Assembly (NCBI RefSeq): GCF_015775515.1
Contig: NZ_CP065383.1
Location: 1,860,001 to 1,924,000, forward strand
Length of the DNA: 64,000 bases
Source: Atribacter laminatus
Lineage (GTDB): Bacteria > Atribacterota > Atribacteria > Atribacterales > Atribacteraceae
Direction: 5' to 3'
Under the pieces are notes generated by a model. It searched no databases and was not told the DNA's origin. It worked only from the letters and a program-made list of their open reading frames with translations. Each line of letters starts with the position of its first letter. Position 1 is the stretch's first letter. This document shows, piece by piece, positions 52,652-61,117 of the stretch. The translations under genes and the position numbers were made by a program.

Positions 52652-54157
52652 ATGAAATTGATTCCAAAACAACCCGGGGTTCTTGGAATAGATGTTGGGA
52701 CCAGCGGGATGAAAATGGCTTTTTATGATTTTGAAGGGAATGAAATCCTTTCGACGAGAGAAGAATATCCAACTTATCATCCCCATCCAGGATGGATTGA
52801 GCAATCGCCGGAGGATTGGTGGAATGCGGTCATTCATGGGTTGGATACTTTTTGGAAGAGGAATTTAAATCCTCATCAAATTGCAGCAATTGGTTTGAGT
52901 GGCCAGATGGAAAACTGCTTACTTCTTGATCAATCTGGTAACCCCCTTCATCGAGTATTACTCTACTCCGATTCTCGTGCAATTCGAGAAGCCGATTTGA
53001 TAAATAGAAAAATTGGGAAAAAAAGAATCTTACAAATTTTTGGAAATCGAATTGACCATGCCACGACGATAGCAAAACTACTCTGGATAAAAAGGAATCA
53101 TCCAGAATGGTATCATTCAGCTGAAACAATGGTCTGTGGCGCAAAGGATTATATCATTTTCCGTTTAACTAACCATCTTGTAACCGACCCGACCAATGCT
53201 TCAACGACCGGTTCTATGAATATTCTTTCAGAACAGTGGGAAAAGTCTATAATAGAAGAAGTCGGTTTGCACAGTTCACTTTTCCCCGCTATCGTTTCGG
53301 CAACGGAGCAGGTTGGCGTCGTCAGTAAAGATGCATCTATACCAACCGGAATCACTACCGGGTGTCCGGTTTTTTGTGGGTTAGGGGATGCAGGGGCATC
53401 ACAGGTAGGAGCGGGCGTGATCGGCTCCGATCGTATACATTGTTATCTGGGAACCACCGGCTGGGTTGCAATAATGAAACCTGAATACCATCTACCCCAA
53501 TCTGAAGGACTTTTTGTTCTCAACGGCCCGGAGTTACGCCAATATTTATATATTGCACCATTGCTCAACGCCGGCCGTGCCTATGATTGGATTTTAAGGA
53601 TTACAACGGGAGATAAGAAAAAAAAATATCATGAGATGGAACACCTTCTCTCTACTGTTCCTTGCGGATCGAATGGGGTATACTTTTTGCCCTATTTAGT
53701 AGGAGAACGGTGTCCCAATCGAGATTCAAATGCAACCGGTGTATTTTTTGGCCTCACAGATCAGACAACCGATCTTGAGATGATCCGAGCAACTTTAGAG
53801 GGAGTGACGTATGGAATTCGGCAGTCTCTTGAAATAACGATGGATTCGACTACACTGAATGAGATTGTTGTAATCGGTGGTGGAAGTCAGAGCAAACTTT
53901 GGTGTCAAATGATAGCCGATGTATGCGGAAGTAAGGTAACAGTTCCAATTAGAAGCACCGCAGGTCCTTGTTTTGGTGCTGCGCTTTGCGCTTTGGTGGG
54001 GATGAAGGTAAAGAGAGATTTTTCCGATATTGAACCTTTACGGACTCAAGGCCAACAATTTTATCCTCGAGAAAAGAACCGAGAGATATATCAAAACTTG
54101 TTTCAATTCTACACAAAACTGTATCCAACTTTGAAACCTTTATTTAAAAAAGAATAA
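52652..54157 (+). CDS. FGGY-family carbohydrate kinase (xylulokinase-like)
   Basis: 501 residues. Motifs are LGIDVGTSGMKMAFYDFEG (phosphate loop), HPHPGWIEQSPEDWWNAV, IAAIGLSGQMENCLLLD (substrate site, as in XylB), CGLGDAGASQVGAG with the catalytic Asp, and IVVIGGGSQSKLWCQMIADV in the ATP domain. It phosphorylates a ketose, most likely D-xylulose or a relative. It lies 272 bp after an Rbs-type importer and probably handles the sugar that importer brings in. It is more XylB-like than the kinase at 15508, which has GTGG in place of the usual GTSG/GTSS. Confidence 0.9.
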   Translation: MKLIPKQPGVLGIDVGTSGMKMAFYDFEGNEILSTREEYPTYHPHPGWIEQSPEDWWNAVIHGLDTFWKRNLNPHQIAAIGLSGQMENCLLLDQSGNPLHRVLLYSDSRAIREADLINRKIGKKRILQIFGNRIDHATTIAKLLWIKRNHPEWYHSAETMVCGAKDYIIFRLTNHLVTDPTNASTTGSMNILSEQWEKSIIEEVGLHSSLFPAIVSATEQVGVVSKDASIPTGITTGCPVFCGLGDAGASQVGAGVIGSDRIHCYLGTTGWVAIMKPEYHLPQSEGLFVLNGPELRQYLYIAPLLNAGRAYDWILRITTGDKKKKYHEMEHLLSTVPCGSNGVYFLPYLVGERCPNRDSNATGVFFGLTDQTTDLEMIRATLEGVTYGIRQSLEITMDSTTLNEIVVIGGGSQSKLWCQMIADVCGSKVTVPIRSTAGPCFGAALCALVGMKVKRDFSDIEPLRTQGQQFYPREKNREIYQNLFQFYTKLYPTLKPLFKKE

Positions 54158-54542
54158 AAATGACGAAGGATCGAGCAGATATGATGATCCATAAAAACTG
54201 AAAATAGTAACAACCAAAGCAATGAGCCATTATTATCTTAAAGAATCGTTAAATTTTACTCTTTCATATTAAAATAAATTCTAATTCTTGAGAATTAATA
54301 CATTTCATGAAATTGACGATTATCTCCATAGAATTAGTGATATTTAATTATTATCCAAAGGAGAGGAGTTCGGTTTATTTGTATAATTTTATAATAATTC
54401 TAAAAAAAGGTTGATGGAAAAAATAAGTTGAGTTTTTGTAAGACCCCATGATGTATGCATATTAACAAACCTTTCGTATTAATAAAAAAAATAACAAAGT
54501 TACTTTTATTATGTTACTATTGGAAAAAAGGAGGGTTATAAA
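54158..54542. other. AT-rich intergenic region, no gene seen
   Basis: The 385 bases between kinase and lipoprotein are strongly AT-rich, with no open frame of interest and no clear promoter. The only clear signal is AAAGGAGGG just before the TTG start at 54543. Confidence 0.4.
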
Positions 54543-55865
54543 TTGCGGTATTTTAAGGTTTTGATACCTATCATTATTCTTGTCTTGGCAATAATTGTTG
54601 AAGGAGGATGTTTTCAAAAACCAATATTTTCACCAAGTAAACCCATCATCAAAGGAAAAATTGTCAATCAGATTATTCATAAAATGGAAAAAAAGATGAG
54701 TGAACAAGCAGTAACCGACGCTATAATCAATGTAATTGATCCTAAAACGGGTTTTACTCTTGCTCGGTCAACAACTGATCAAAATGGTTTTTATTCTCTC
54801 CAAGTCCCATCGGGAGGACCTTATGTTGTTCAAGCCGAAAAAGAAAAATTAAGATTAACAAAAGTAATTCCAATACTGAAAGCTGGAGAAACCAAGATTA
54901 TTCAATTAACCGATGCTCGAAATACTGCCTTGGTTTTAATATTTCAAGAATTAAAAAAAAGAGGTCAATATGCCGAAGATTTCGATGAGAATTGCTATTT
55001 AAATAACCAATATTTTTCTGATTTAGAGAGTTTGGTTAATGCCTCATTATTAAATAGTAAAGATCCAGCTAAAAATCAAATGGTTCAGAATTATATGCTC
55101 TTAGTTCTTTCCCAGTCTGGCTTAGACGCCCAAAACAATCTTGGGCAAACAGCTTCTCTTTATCCGGCTTACCGATCGGATAAAAAAAGTGGGTTTTCCA
55201 CTCTTAAACTGCAATTAAATGATCAAGCTGCAGCCTATGCTATGGATTTCAGTGAGAACGATTCATCGACTCAAACCAATATTACCCTTACCGTACCCTA
55301 TGGGACCGATGTTTCTAACCTGGTTGCGACATTCACGACTTCAGAAGGTGCAACGGTAAGGGTTGGAAGCGCAATCCAGGAGAGTGGAATAACTCCCAAC
55401 GATTTCTCCCGACCGGTAGAATATGTGGTCACGGCTCAAGACGGTGTTTCTAAAAAGACTTATACTATTGCAGTGGTGGTTGCTCCCAATACCGAGTGTG
55501 AAATCACTGAAATGAAATTTTCCTCTTTGGATTCAGAGGTAGTTGGGATTATTAATGATAATAATATTACCCTTACCGTACCATACGGAACTGATGTTTC
55601 CAACCTGGTTGCGACTTTCACGACTTCAGAAGAGGCAACAGTCACAGTAGGAAACGTAGTCCAGGAGAGCGGAGTCACTCCCAACGATTTCACTAAACCA
55701 GTTGAATACTTAGTCACTGCCCAGGATGGGGTTAATAAAAAGAACCTTACTGTTACTGTGGATATCGCTCCCAATACTGAATGTGAGCTAATTACGTTTG
55801 GTTTTATTGACCCACCGGTTAAGGCGAAGGTGACTGATGAAGAAGGAGCGTTATCACGACCCTGA
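54543..55865 (+). CDS. Probable lipoprotein with two near-identical DUF5018-like beta-sandwich repeats
   Basis: 440 residues from TTG 54543 behind AAGGAGGG. A hydrophobic signal ends in IIVEGGC, a probable though imperfect lipobox. Next comes a carboxypeptidase-regulatory-like beta domain (about 35-125: INVIDPKTGFTLARSTTDQNGFYSLQVPSGGPYVV). Two sandwich repeats of about 95 residues follow, each with NITLTVPYGTDVSNLVATFT and EYxVTAQDGVxKK, ending in APNTEC. A third begins (CELITFGF) but is cut off after about 30 residues, so the C-terminus looks truncated. It is probably exposed at the cell surface. Function unknown. Confidence 0.72.
   Translation: MRYFKVLIPIIILVLAIIVEGGCFQKPIFSPSKPIIKGKIVNQIIHKMEKKMSEQAVTDAIINVIDPKTGFTLARSTTDQNGFYSLQVPSGGPYVVQAEKEKLRLTKVIPILKAGETKIIQLTDARNTALVLIFQELKKRGQYAEDFDENCYLNNQYFSDLESLVNASLLNSKDPAKNQMVQNYMLLVLSQSGLDAQNNLGQTASLYPAYRSDKKSGFSTLKLQLNDQAAAYAMDFSENDSSTQTNITLTVPYGTDVSNLVATFTTSEGATVRVGSAIQESGITPNDFSRPVEYVVTAQDGVSKKTYTIAVVVAPNTECEITEMKFSSLDSEVVGIINDNNITLTVPYGTDVSNLVATFTTSEEATVTVGNVVQESGVTPNDFTKPVEYLVTAQDGVNKKNLTVTVDIAPNTECELITFGFIDPPVKAKVTDEEGALSRP
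55278..55785 (+). repeat. Tandem coding repeat, two 223-bp units at 285-bp spacing
   Basis: Units at 55278-55500 and 55563-55785 begin AATATTACCCTTACCGTACC and end in a TGAATGTG-like sequence. They are closely similar in DNA with no length difference, which points to recent duplication within the gene. Confidence 0.8.
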
Positions 55866-56530
55866 TTGAATGACCTAAAAACGTACTTTGAATGAAAAGT
55901 CTATCCTGTATGTAAACCGCGACAGGATTTCAGCCTACGGCGTAAGATGAAAAAGAAAGAGAGTAAAAAAATAAAACTGATTAGGATAAGCCTTCCCCGT
56001 TTTCATTGTCATGTGGTGCTGCTATGAGACATGAGGGTCTATCCTGTAAATACCATCAAATATTTATTCGCCCATTGAGGGGGGGGTGTGCCTTTAATCG
56101 GTCATCCTGAGCCCTCGCTTTTTGAGGGCGTGAGGATCTCATCTTTTAAGTTTTTTCTTCATAAATACTTTAAATGATGAGATTCTTACGTCGTCCGGCA
56201 AAAACACCGGACTCCTCAGAATGACTAAGTGGATGGTAGAGATTGCCACGTCGCACAAGACGCTCCTCGCAATGACGGATTTAGATAGGTATTTTCATCC
56301 TCATCTGGTGCTGCAAAGCAGCATGACGGTCTATCCTGTAAATACCATCAAATATTTATTCGCCCATTGAGGGGGGATTCAGGGGGGGGTGTGCCTTTCA
56401 TCAGTTTTCCTGAGTGATGCTTTCCCGCGTGCGGATCTCATCATTTCGGATTTTTCCTTAAAAATATTTAAAAGATGAGATTGCTCTCCTTTAATTTTGC
56501 AATTTGTTGAGAGACGATTTACTATGTTAC
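55866..56530. repeat. Palindromic repeat island
   Basis: No gene. A 49-bp block starting GGTCTATCCTGTAAATACC is present twice without change (56036-56084 and 56328-56376), each preceded by a hairpin head module of the composite element. Other families are ATTGCCACGTC...CGCAATGACG at 56239-56277, a GTCATCCTGAG-type palindrome at 56101-56141 and its partner ending CTCAGAATGAC at 56177-56225. A module at 55922-55956 recurs at 57267-57301. These resemble the common intergenic palindromes of many bacteria. Confidence 0.8.
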
Positions 56531-56549
56531 TCTATTGGTTTGTGGGAAT

Positions 56550-57200
56550 ATGAATATTGAGAAAACACCTCAAAAAAATAAGTTTTTTTTAGCCAGTGAC
56601 CGGATACAGGCCCTTACCGATGGAATCTTTGCCATCGCTATGACCCTCATGGTTTTGAGCATTGACCTTCCCAAGTCAGTGGATGAAATTGATCCCAATT
56701 CGTTGGGAAAATATCTACTCAGCCTGAAACCGGATTTTATCCATTATGCAATGAGTTTTATACTTTTAGCTCTTTTTTGGGTTGATCACCATCAACAATT
56801 CTATTACATTAAAAAAATTAATAGGAAAATCCTTTGGATCAATATATTTAATCTTCTTTTCGTAGCTTTATTTCCATTTTCCACCTCCTTAATGGGTGAT
56901 TACCCCAATCAACCAGTAGCAGCCGTTTTTTTCATTTCAAACCTTTTGTTGATCAGTCTTTTTCTTTCCTGGAATTGGTCAGCAGCTACATCTCATTCCG
57001 ACCTCGTTGACCCAAATCTGGATAAAACTATTATTGTTCGGGAAAAAAGGTATCGTCTTATTTTCATAGTTATATCTTTAGTATGTTTAGTTTTGGCGTT
57101 TGTGATACCCGAGTGGAGTACGATCCCTTACGTTTTTTCGTTTTTTTTCCATTTCTTCCTAAAAAACAAGAATCAAAAAAATTTGGAAGAGATTCAATAA
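56550..57200 (+). CDS. TMEM175/DUF1211-family potassium channel-like membrane protein
   Basis: 216 residues from ATG 56550; an upstream in-frame TTG at 56535 would add five, and the ribosome site is weak for both. The first helix carries the family motif in the form SDRIQALTDGIFAIAMTLMVLSIDLP, whose hydrophobic residues line the pore in bacterial TMEM175. Five more hydrophobic segments follow (HYAMSFILLALFWV, INIFNLLFVALFPF, AVFFISNLLLISLF, LIFIVISLVCLVLAFVI, VFSFFFHFFL). The usual FSD triplet is LTD here. It probably conducts potassium. It stands alone between repeat-rich gaps. Confidence 0.82.
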   Translation: MNIEKTPQKNKFFLASDRIQALTDGIFAIAMTLMVLSIDLPKSVDEIDPNSLGKYLLSLKPDFIHYAMSFILLALFWVDHHQQFYYIKKINRKILWINIFNLLFVALFPFSTSLMGDYPNQPVAAVFFISNLLLISLFLSWNWSAATSHSDLVDPNLDKTIIVREKRYRLIFIVISLVCLVLAFVIPEWSTIPYVFSFFFHFFLKNKNQKNLEEIQ

Positions 57201-57266
57201 AGAACTTCTCTTTGTACTGCGGAACTTACGAGAAATGGAATATGAAAACTTCTACTTGTAAACTCC

Positions 57267-57301
57267 ACAGGATAGCAGCCTAAGGCGTACGATGAAAAAG
57301 A
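57267..57301 (+). repeat. Direct repeat flanking the TMEM175-like gene
   Basis: This 35-bp block (ACAGGATAGCAGCCTAAGGC and following) matches 55922-55956 at 31 of 35 positions in the same orientation. The two copies bracket the repeat island and the channel gene. Confidence 0.6.
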
Positions 57302-57397
57302 TAAAAAACCAAACCTGATGCAATAAAAATGAACCTAATTTGTTAGCACCTAAAAAGAAGGGGGGAAATTATCCGAAAAAAATAAGGAGGGTTGAAT

Positions 57398-58159
57398 ATG
57401 AACAATACCTTTCGTGACAAAGTCGCTTTAATTACTGGTGGTGCTTCAGGAATCGGAAAAGCAACAGTATTAGCATTTGCCGAGGCTGGTGCTAAAGTTG
57501 TCATTGCCGATGTTTTAGAAAAAGAAGGAGAAGAAATAGCTCGATCTATCCAAGATAAAGCGAATGAAGCAGTTTTTATCAAGACAGATGTTTCGGATAC
57601 CACTCAAGTTAGAAGTCTTATTGAAAAGACGATATCTCGTTTTCAGCGATTGGATTGTGCCTGTAATAACGCCGGAATTGAAGGGGAAAATGCTCTAACC
57701 GCTGAGAGTTCCGAAGAAAACTGGGATCGAGTGATTGCCATTAATTTGAAGGGAATCTGGTTGTGTATGAAACATGAGTTACAGGTTATGGTAAAAAATG
57801 GAGGAGGAGCTATCGTGAATATGGCATCAGTCGCTGGATTGGTTGGATTTCAAGGGCTTTCAGCGTATTGTGCTTCTAAGGGTGGAGTTATTTCTTTAAC
57901 CCAAACAGCGGCCCTCGAGTATGCCCAACATGGCATTCGAATTAATGCGGTTTGTCCTGGAATTATCCGCACTGCGATGGTCGATCGGGTTATTGGCGGA
58001 GACCCAAAAAAAGAAGAACAATACACCGCCTTGGAACCCATAGGAAGGTTGGGAAAACCGGAAGAGATTGCTAAAGCTGTGCTATGGCTATGTTCGGATG
58101 AAGCATCCTTTGTTGTTGGACATCCTATGGTAATCGATGGAGGGTTTGTTGTTCAATAA
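57398..58159 (+). CDS. Short-chain dehydrogenase/reductase (SDR)
   Basis: 253 residues from ATG 57398, with AGGAGG 7 bases upstream; a TTG at 57392 is too close to it. It is a classical SDR: cofactor loop TGGASGIGKA, an acidic residue after strand 2 (VVIADVLEKEG) that favours NAD over NADP, NNAGIEGE, and the active-site Ser in MASVAGL with YCASK. It ends with the usual PIGRLGKPEEIAKAVLWLCSDEASFVVGHPMVIDGG, where the conserved C-terminal loop is found. It oxidises or reduces an alcohol/ketone; the substrate is unknown. It is alone in its transcript. Confidence 0.92.
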   Translation: MNNTFRDKVALITGGASGIGKATVLAFAEAGAKVVIADVLEKEGEEIARSIQDKANEAVFIKTDVSDTTQVRSLIEKTISRFQRLDCACNNAGIEGENALTAESSEENWDRVIAINLKGIWLCMKHELQVMVKNGGGAIVNMASVAGLVGFQGLSAYCASKGGVISLTQTAALEYAQHGIRINAVCPGIIRTAMVDRVIGGDPKKEEQYTALEPIGRLGKPEEIAKAVLWLCSDEASFVVGHPMVIDGGFVVQ

Positions 58160-58200
58160 CCGAATGAAAGTATTTTTAAGTATTGATGCTATTAAGCAAT

Positions 58201-58245
58201 AGGAGACAATCTCGCATTTGTTCACTTTTTTTGAGATTGTCTCCT
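58201..58245. terminator. Strong hairpin after the SDR gene
   Basis: AGGAGACAATCTC (58201-58213) and GAGATTGTCTCCT (58233-58245) form a perfect 13-bp stem with a 19-nt loop, 42 bases after the SDR stop. On the plus strand it is followed by A residues, so it is not a canonical Rho-independent terminator for the SDR. Confidence 0.55.
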
Positions 58246-58454
58246 AAAAAATAAGTTTTTATTCATTAAAGGAATCAAGCATATTTACGGATCAAAAAAT
58301 CTCTTCATTCTCATTTACCACCATTTAAAATTAGACAATATATTTAAAAATGAATGATGTTACGAGAAAGAAGACCGATTACAGTGATAAATAGGAATAT
58401 TGAAATCTGCCGAAAAAGTCCTGTAAGGTAAGTTAAGGCTGCTGATCTCAAAAC

Positions 58455-59028
58455 CTATTGTACGCTTTCTTCCTCTTCTTTAACCATAATTTTACTCTTT
58501 TTAAGGAGGGAAATTGCCCTCTTACTAGCATTCAGCTCGACGGGGAGGGTGATAATAGTAAATACAACAAAGGCTCCGAGCATAAAAAGAGCTAAAATCC
58601 TAAAAATGGGAATTCCAAACCATAGGCCACCAATAAATACCAATGGGCTAAATTGGCTTAAAATACTTAAGCGCTTGGCCAGTTTATTGCGTATTTTAAT
58701 ATATCGATATCCTTCTGCATCCTGTAAGGCATGACCAACTTCATGGGCGACAACTCCTAAAGAGGTGATAGAATCGGATTCAGAAATACTTGCTGATAAG
58801 GTGATTTTTTTGGATTTAGGATTATAATGATCGATGAAGTATGCCGGAATTTCCTCGACTATGACATCCTTTAACTGGTTTTCATCTAGGAGTTGTCGAG
58901 CAATATTTTTTCATTTATGTTTTTATGGTTTTTTACTATCGGTATTGTTGAAGAATATTTTGGACACGAAATTGTGCATACCAACTGAATAAAATAGGGG
59001 TAATAAGAAGCAAGTGTAAAAGACTCAT
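58455..59028 (-). pseudogene. YugP-like membrane zinc metallopeptidase, frameshifted
   Basis: A start at ATG 59028 gives MSLLHLLLITPILFSWYAQFRVQNILQQYR then a stop. Reading continues in a second frame (IVKNHKNINEKI) and then a third (ARQLLDENQLKDVIVEEIPAYFIDHYNP). That third frame runs through the zinc motif VVAHEVGHALQDAEGY and membrane helices to EEEESVQ at 58455. This matches Zn_peptidase_2 (YugP) along its length, so at least two frameshifts in A-rich tracts break the gene. The catalytic HExxH is intact. Sequencing error in homopolymers cannot be excluded. Confidence 0.82.
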
Positions 59029-59137
59029 AGGAGATTCCCTCCCTTTATTGGTACGAGATAGTAAACAAATATACAGATTTATAAATCAGATCCACCCCGT
59101 CATTCCGCGATATTCCTCCTTTGAAAGGGAATTGTTT

Positions 59138-59360
59138 AGTCGTCATTGCGAGGAGCAAAGCGACGTGGCAATCTCTTAAGAATAATTTTTATTCTTTATT
59201 CTTTATTTTCCCTTTGGCGAAAGGGAGATGGTTCGGGATTCGATCTATTCCCATTGGAGCCAAATCCCCCTCACTCCCTTTTCTAAAGGGGGACATTGAT
59301 TCCTGAATACATATTTCCATCCTTATCTGTTGATGGAAAGCAGCATGGTAGTCTATCCTG
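59138..59360 (-). repeat. Composite palindromic element, copy 2 (inverted)
   Basis: Read on the minus strand this 223-bp block has the same four modules in the same order as 46095-46308: CAGGATAGAC...CATGCTGCTTTC, CCCCCTTT...GAGGGGGATTTGG, CATCTCCCTTT...AAAGGGAAA and AGATTGCCACGTCGC...CGCAATGACGACT. The spacers differ more than the modules. Confidence 0.8.
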
Positions 59361-59454
59361 AAAAAGTTATTTATTACGCTTATTAAAAATTGATTCATAA
59401 TAAAAGGAATATTAAAAAACTACAAAAACACATCGTTAAAATATCGTAAATTCG

Positions 59455-59483
59455 GAATGCATTCTTTCTATTCGAATGCATTC
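59455..59483. promoter_or_regulatory. Paired 10-bp palindromes upstream of the chromate transporter genes
   Basis: GAATGCATTC, itself a perfect palindrome, occurs at 59455-59464 and again at 59474-59483, so the centres are 19 bp (about two helical turns) apart. This spacing on one face of the helix is typical of a cooperative repressor or activator site. The regulator is not identified. Confidence 0.55.
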
Positions 59484-59623
59484 ATTTTATTATTCTTTGT
59501 TTTTAAGTGAGCAAAAAGTTAATTGTCTCAACAAAAGAAAGAGATTCAAACTAGTGTACCATGTTGATAGATAAAAAAAATAACTTGAATTCATCAAATT
59601 TACTGAGCAAAGGTGCAAGAATA

Positions 59624-60169
59624 ATGGAAGAAAAAAAACAATTAAAAGTTGTATTCGAACTTTTTTCAATTTTTTTGTACGTTTCGGTTTTTACCGTCGG
59701 TGGTGGCATTGCAATGGTTCCTTTATTAGAAAGGATTTTAGTGGATAAGAAAAAATACCTTAAATTGGAAGAATTTATGGAAATATATTCTATATCCCAA
59801 ATTGTACCGGGTTCACTCATGATCTGTATGGCAACATACATTGGTTATAAGATTAGGAGGTTTTGGGGAGCCATTTTTTCTTGCATGGCAATTATCATAC
59901 CACCGTTGGCCATAATAACCATGATTGCATTTTTTTATCAAAGTTTTATAGAAATTGCGCTAATTAAAAAATTGATGCTGGGTATTTTATGTGGTGTTGT
60001 TGGAGAAGTCGGTGGGATAATTTATAAAATGTTTAAAAGAATACGATTTAATTTAGTTAAAGTTTTGATTCTTTTCTTTTCAATTACCTTAATTTTTATT
60101 TTTAAAGTAAATCCTATTTATACCGTTTTAATTGCTGGAATTATGGGCATATTTTTATTAAGGAGCTAA
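59624..60169 (+). CDS. Chromate transporter-family protein, first half (short CHR)
   Basis: 181 residues from ATG 59624, preceded by AAAGGTG; an ATG at 59561 would add an atypical 21-residue tail. The CHR domain is seen in FTVGGGIAMVPLLERIL near the start and SQIVPGSLMICMATYIGYKIRRFWGAIF, with five to six hydrophobic segments. Four bases after its stop a second CHR gene begins, so the two halves probably make a heterodimer equal to one full-length ChrA. Family members exchange or export oxyanions such as chromate; many genomes use them for unknown anions. Confidence 0.88.
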   Translation: MEEKKQLKVVFELFSIFLYVSVFTVGGGIAMVPLLERILVDKKKYLKLEEFMEIYSISQIVPGSLMICMATYIGYKIRRFWGAIFSCMAIIIPPLAIITMIAFFYQSFIEIALIKKLMLGILCGVVGEVGGIIYKMFKRIRFNLVKVLILFFSITLIFIFKVNPIYTVLIAGIMGIFLLRS

Positions 60170-60173
60170 AGAC

Positions 60174-60692
60174 ATGTTATTCAAAGTATTTTTAGAATTT
60201 TGTAAAATTGGTGTTATTGCTTTTGGAGGTGGAAATGCAATTTTCCCAATATTGCATAAAGAAATTGTGGAAGATCTGAATTGGATTTCAATGAAAGATT
60301 TTCTTTCCATGGTATCCATTGCTGAAACGACTCCCGGTCCAATTGGCATGAATCTTTCTACTTTTATAGGATACCGCTTGGAGGGATTTCCTGGAGCATT
60401 AGTGGCTACTCTGGGTTATAACTTTCTACCTTTTCTCATTATGTTTTTTCTTGCTATAACCCTTTTAAAAATTAAGGAAAACACAATTTATCAGCGGTTT
60501 TTAAGCGCTATAATGGTTGTTGTGCTTGTTCTCCTTATGCGCTCGATTTATCTTATAACAAGTAGTGGTTTTTTGGGCTTTCGTCCTTATTTGCTTGCCG
60601 TGGCTGCATTCTTTGTTTTTATGTTTTTTAAAAAATTAAATCCTATCTATTTACTTCTCATCTCGGGTTTAGTTGGAATGATAATCTTTTAA
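60174..60692 (+). CDS. Chromate transporter-family protein, second half (short CHR)
   Basis: 172 residues. CHR motifs are IAFGGGNAIFPILHKEIVE and AETTPGPIGMNLSTFIGYRLEGFPGAL, followed by hydrophobic helices (FLPFLIMFFLAITLL, SAIMVVVLVLLMRSIYLI, LLISGLVGMIIF). The conserved PGP is present here but is PGS in its partner, as usual for short paired CHR proteins. GGAGC lies across the upstream stop. It should assemble with the preceding protein in the inner membrane. Confidence 0.88.
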   Translation: MLFKVFLEFCKIGVIAFGGGNAIFPILHKEIVEDLNWISMKDFLSMVSIAETTPGPIGMNLSTFIGYRLEGFPGALVATLGYNFLPFLIMFFLAITLLKIKENTIYQRFLSAIMVVVLVLLMRSIYLITSSGFLGFRPYLLAVAAFFVFMFFKKLNPIYLLLISGLVGMIIF

Positions 60693-60793
60693 ATGAGCAC
60701 GTTTCGATACATTATGAGTATATAAAAATCGATGGAGATCCGGTTAAGAGCCAATAATAGTTCGACTTATTAAGAATGAAAAGGTATCATATT

Positions 60794-61009
60794 TTAGTAA
60801 ACCACGGGCTCTGAGGAATTAATTCCTGGAGAACTGGGGAAAAGGACCGTCTTTTCAAAGAGGGCGTTCGAAGTTTTTCCAGGTGGAGAAAAGAAGTCCA
60901 ATTCTGAAGCGTAGAGGATGTAAATGACATGATCAAAAACACCTCGGCGAGAAAAAGGAAGAGGTTTGTTAAAATCTGTTTTTTTGTGTTTCCGCAAGAA
61001 TTGGTTCAT
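60794..61009 (-). CDS. Hypothetical small protein with a good ribosome site
   Basis: 71 residues from ATG 61009, with AAGGAG 7 bases upstream. The sequence is rich in aromatic and serine/proline residues (FDHVIYILYASELDFFSPPG). I recognise no family, signal peptide or membrane helix. It is alone in a 425-bp gap between the chromate transporter genes and a decayed lipoprotein, so it may be a remnant or a chance frame. The rest of this gap shows nothing else. Confidence 0.3.
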   Translation of the reverse strand: MNQFLRKHKKTDFNKPLPFSRRGVFDHVIYILYASELDFFSPPGKTSNALFEKTVLFPSSPGINSSEPVVY

Positions 61010-61117
61010 TATGAACTCCTTTTTTTTGTATTATTTTGCCTGGAAATGTATTCATTAAAATTTCATTGCGTTCACTCTGTTATTTATAATTCGACGTGAA
61101 AAAACGAGGAGGAATTA

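Noticed and set aside
55866-56530. Repeat island considered as a CRISPR array
   Set aside because: Repeats are palindromic, of several families, unevenly spaced and only two exact copies occur; no cas genes are present.
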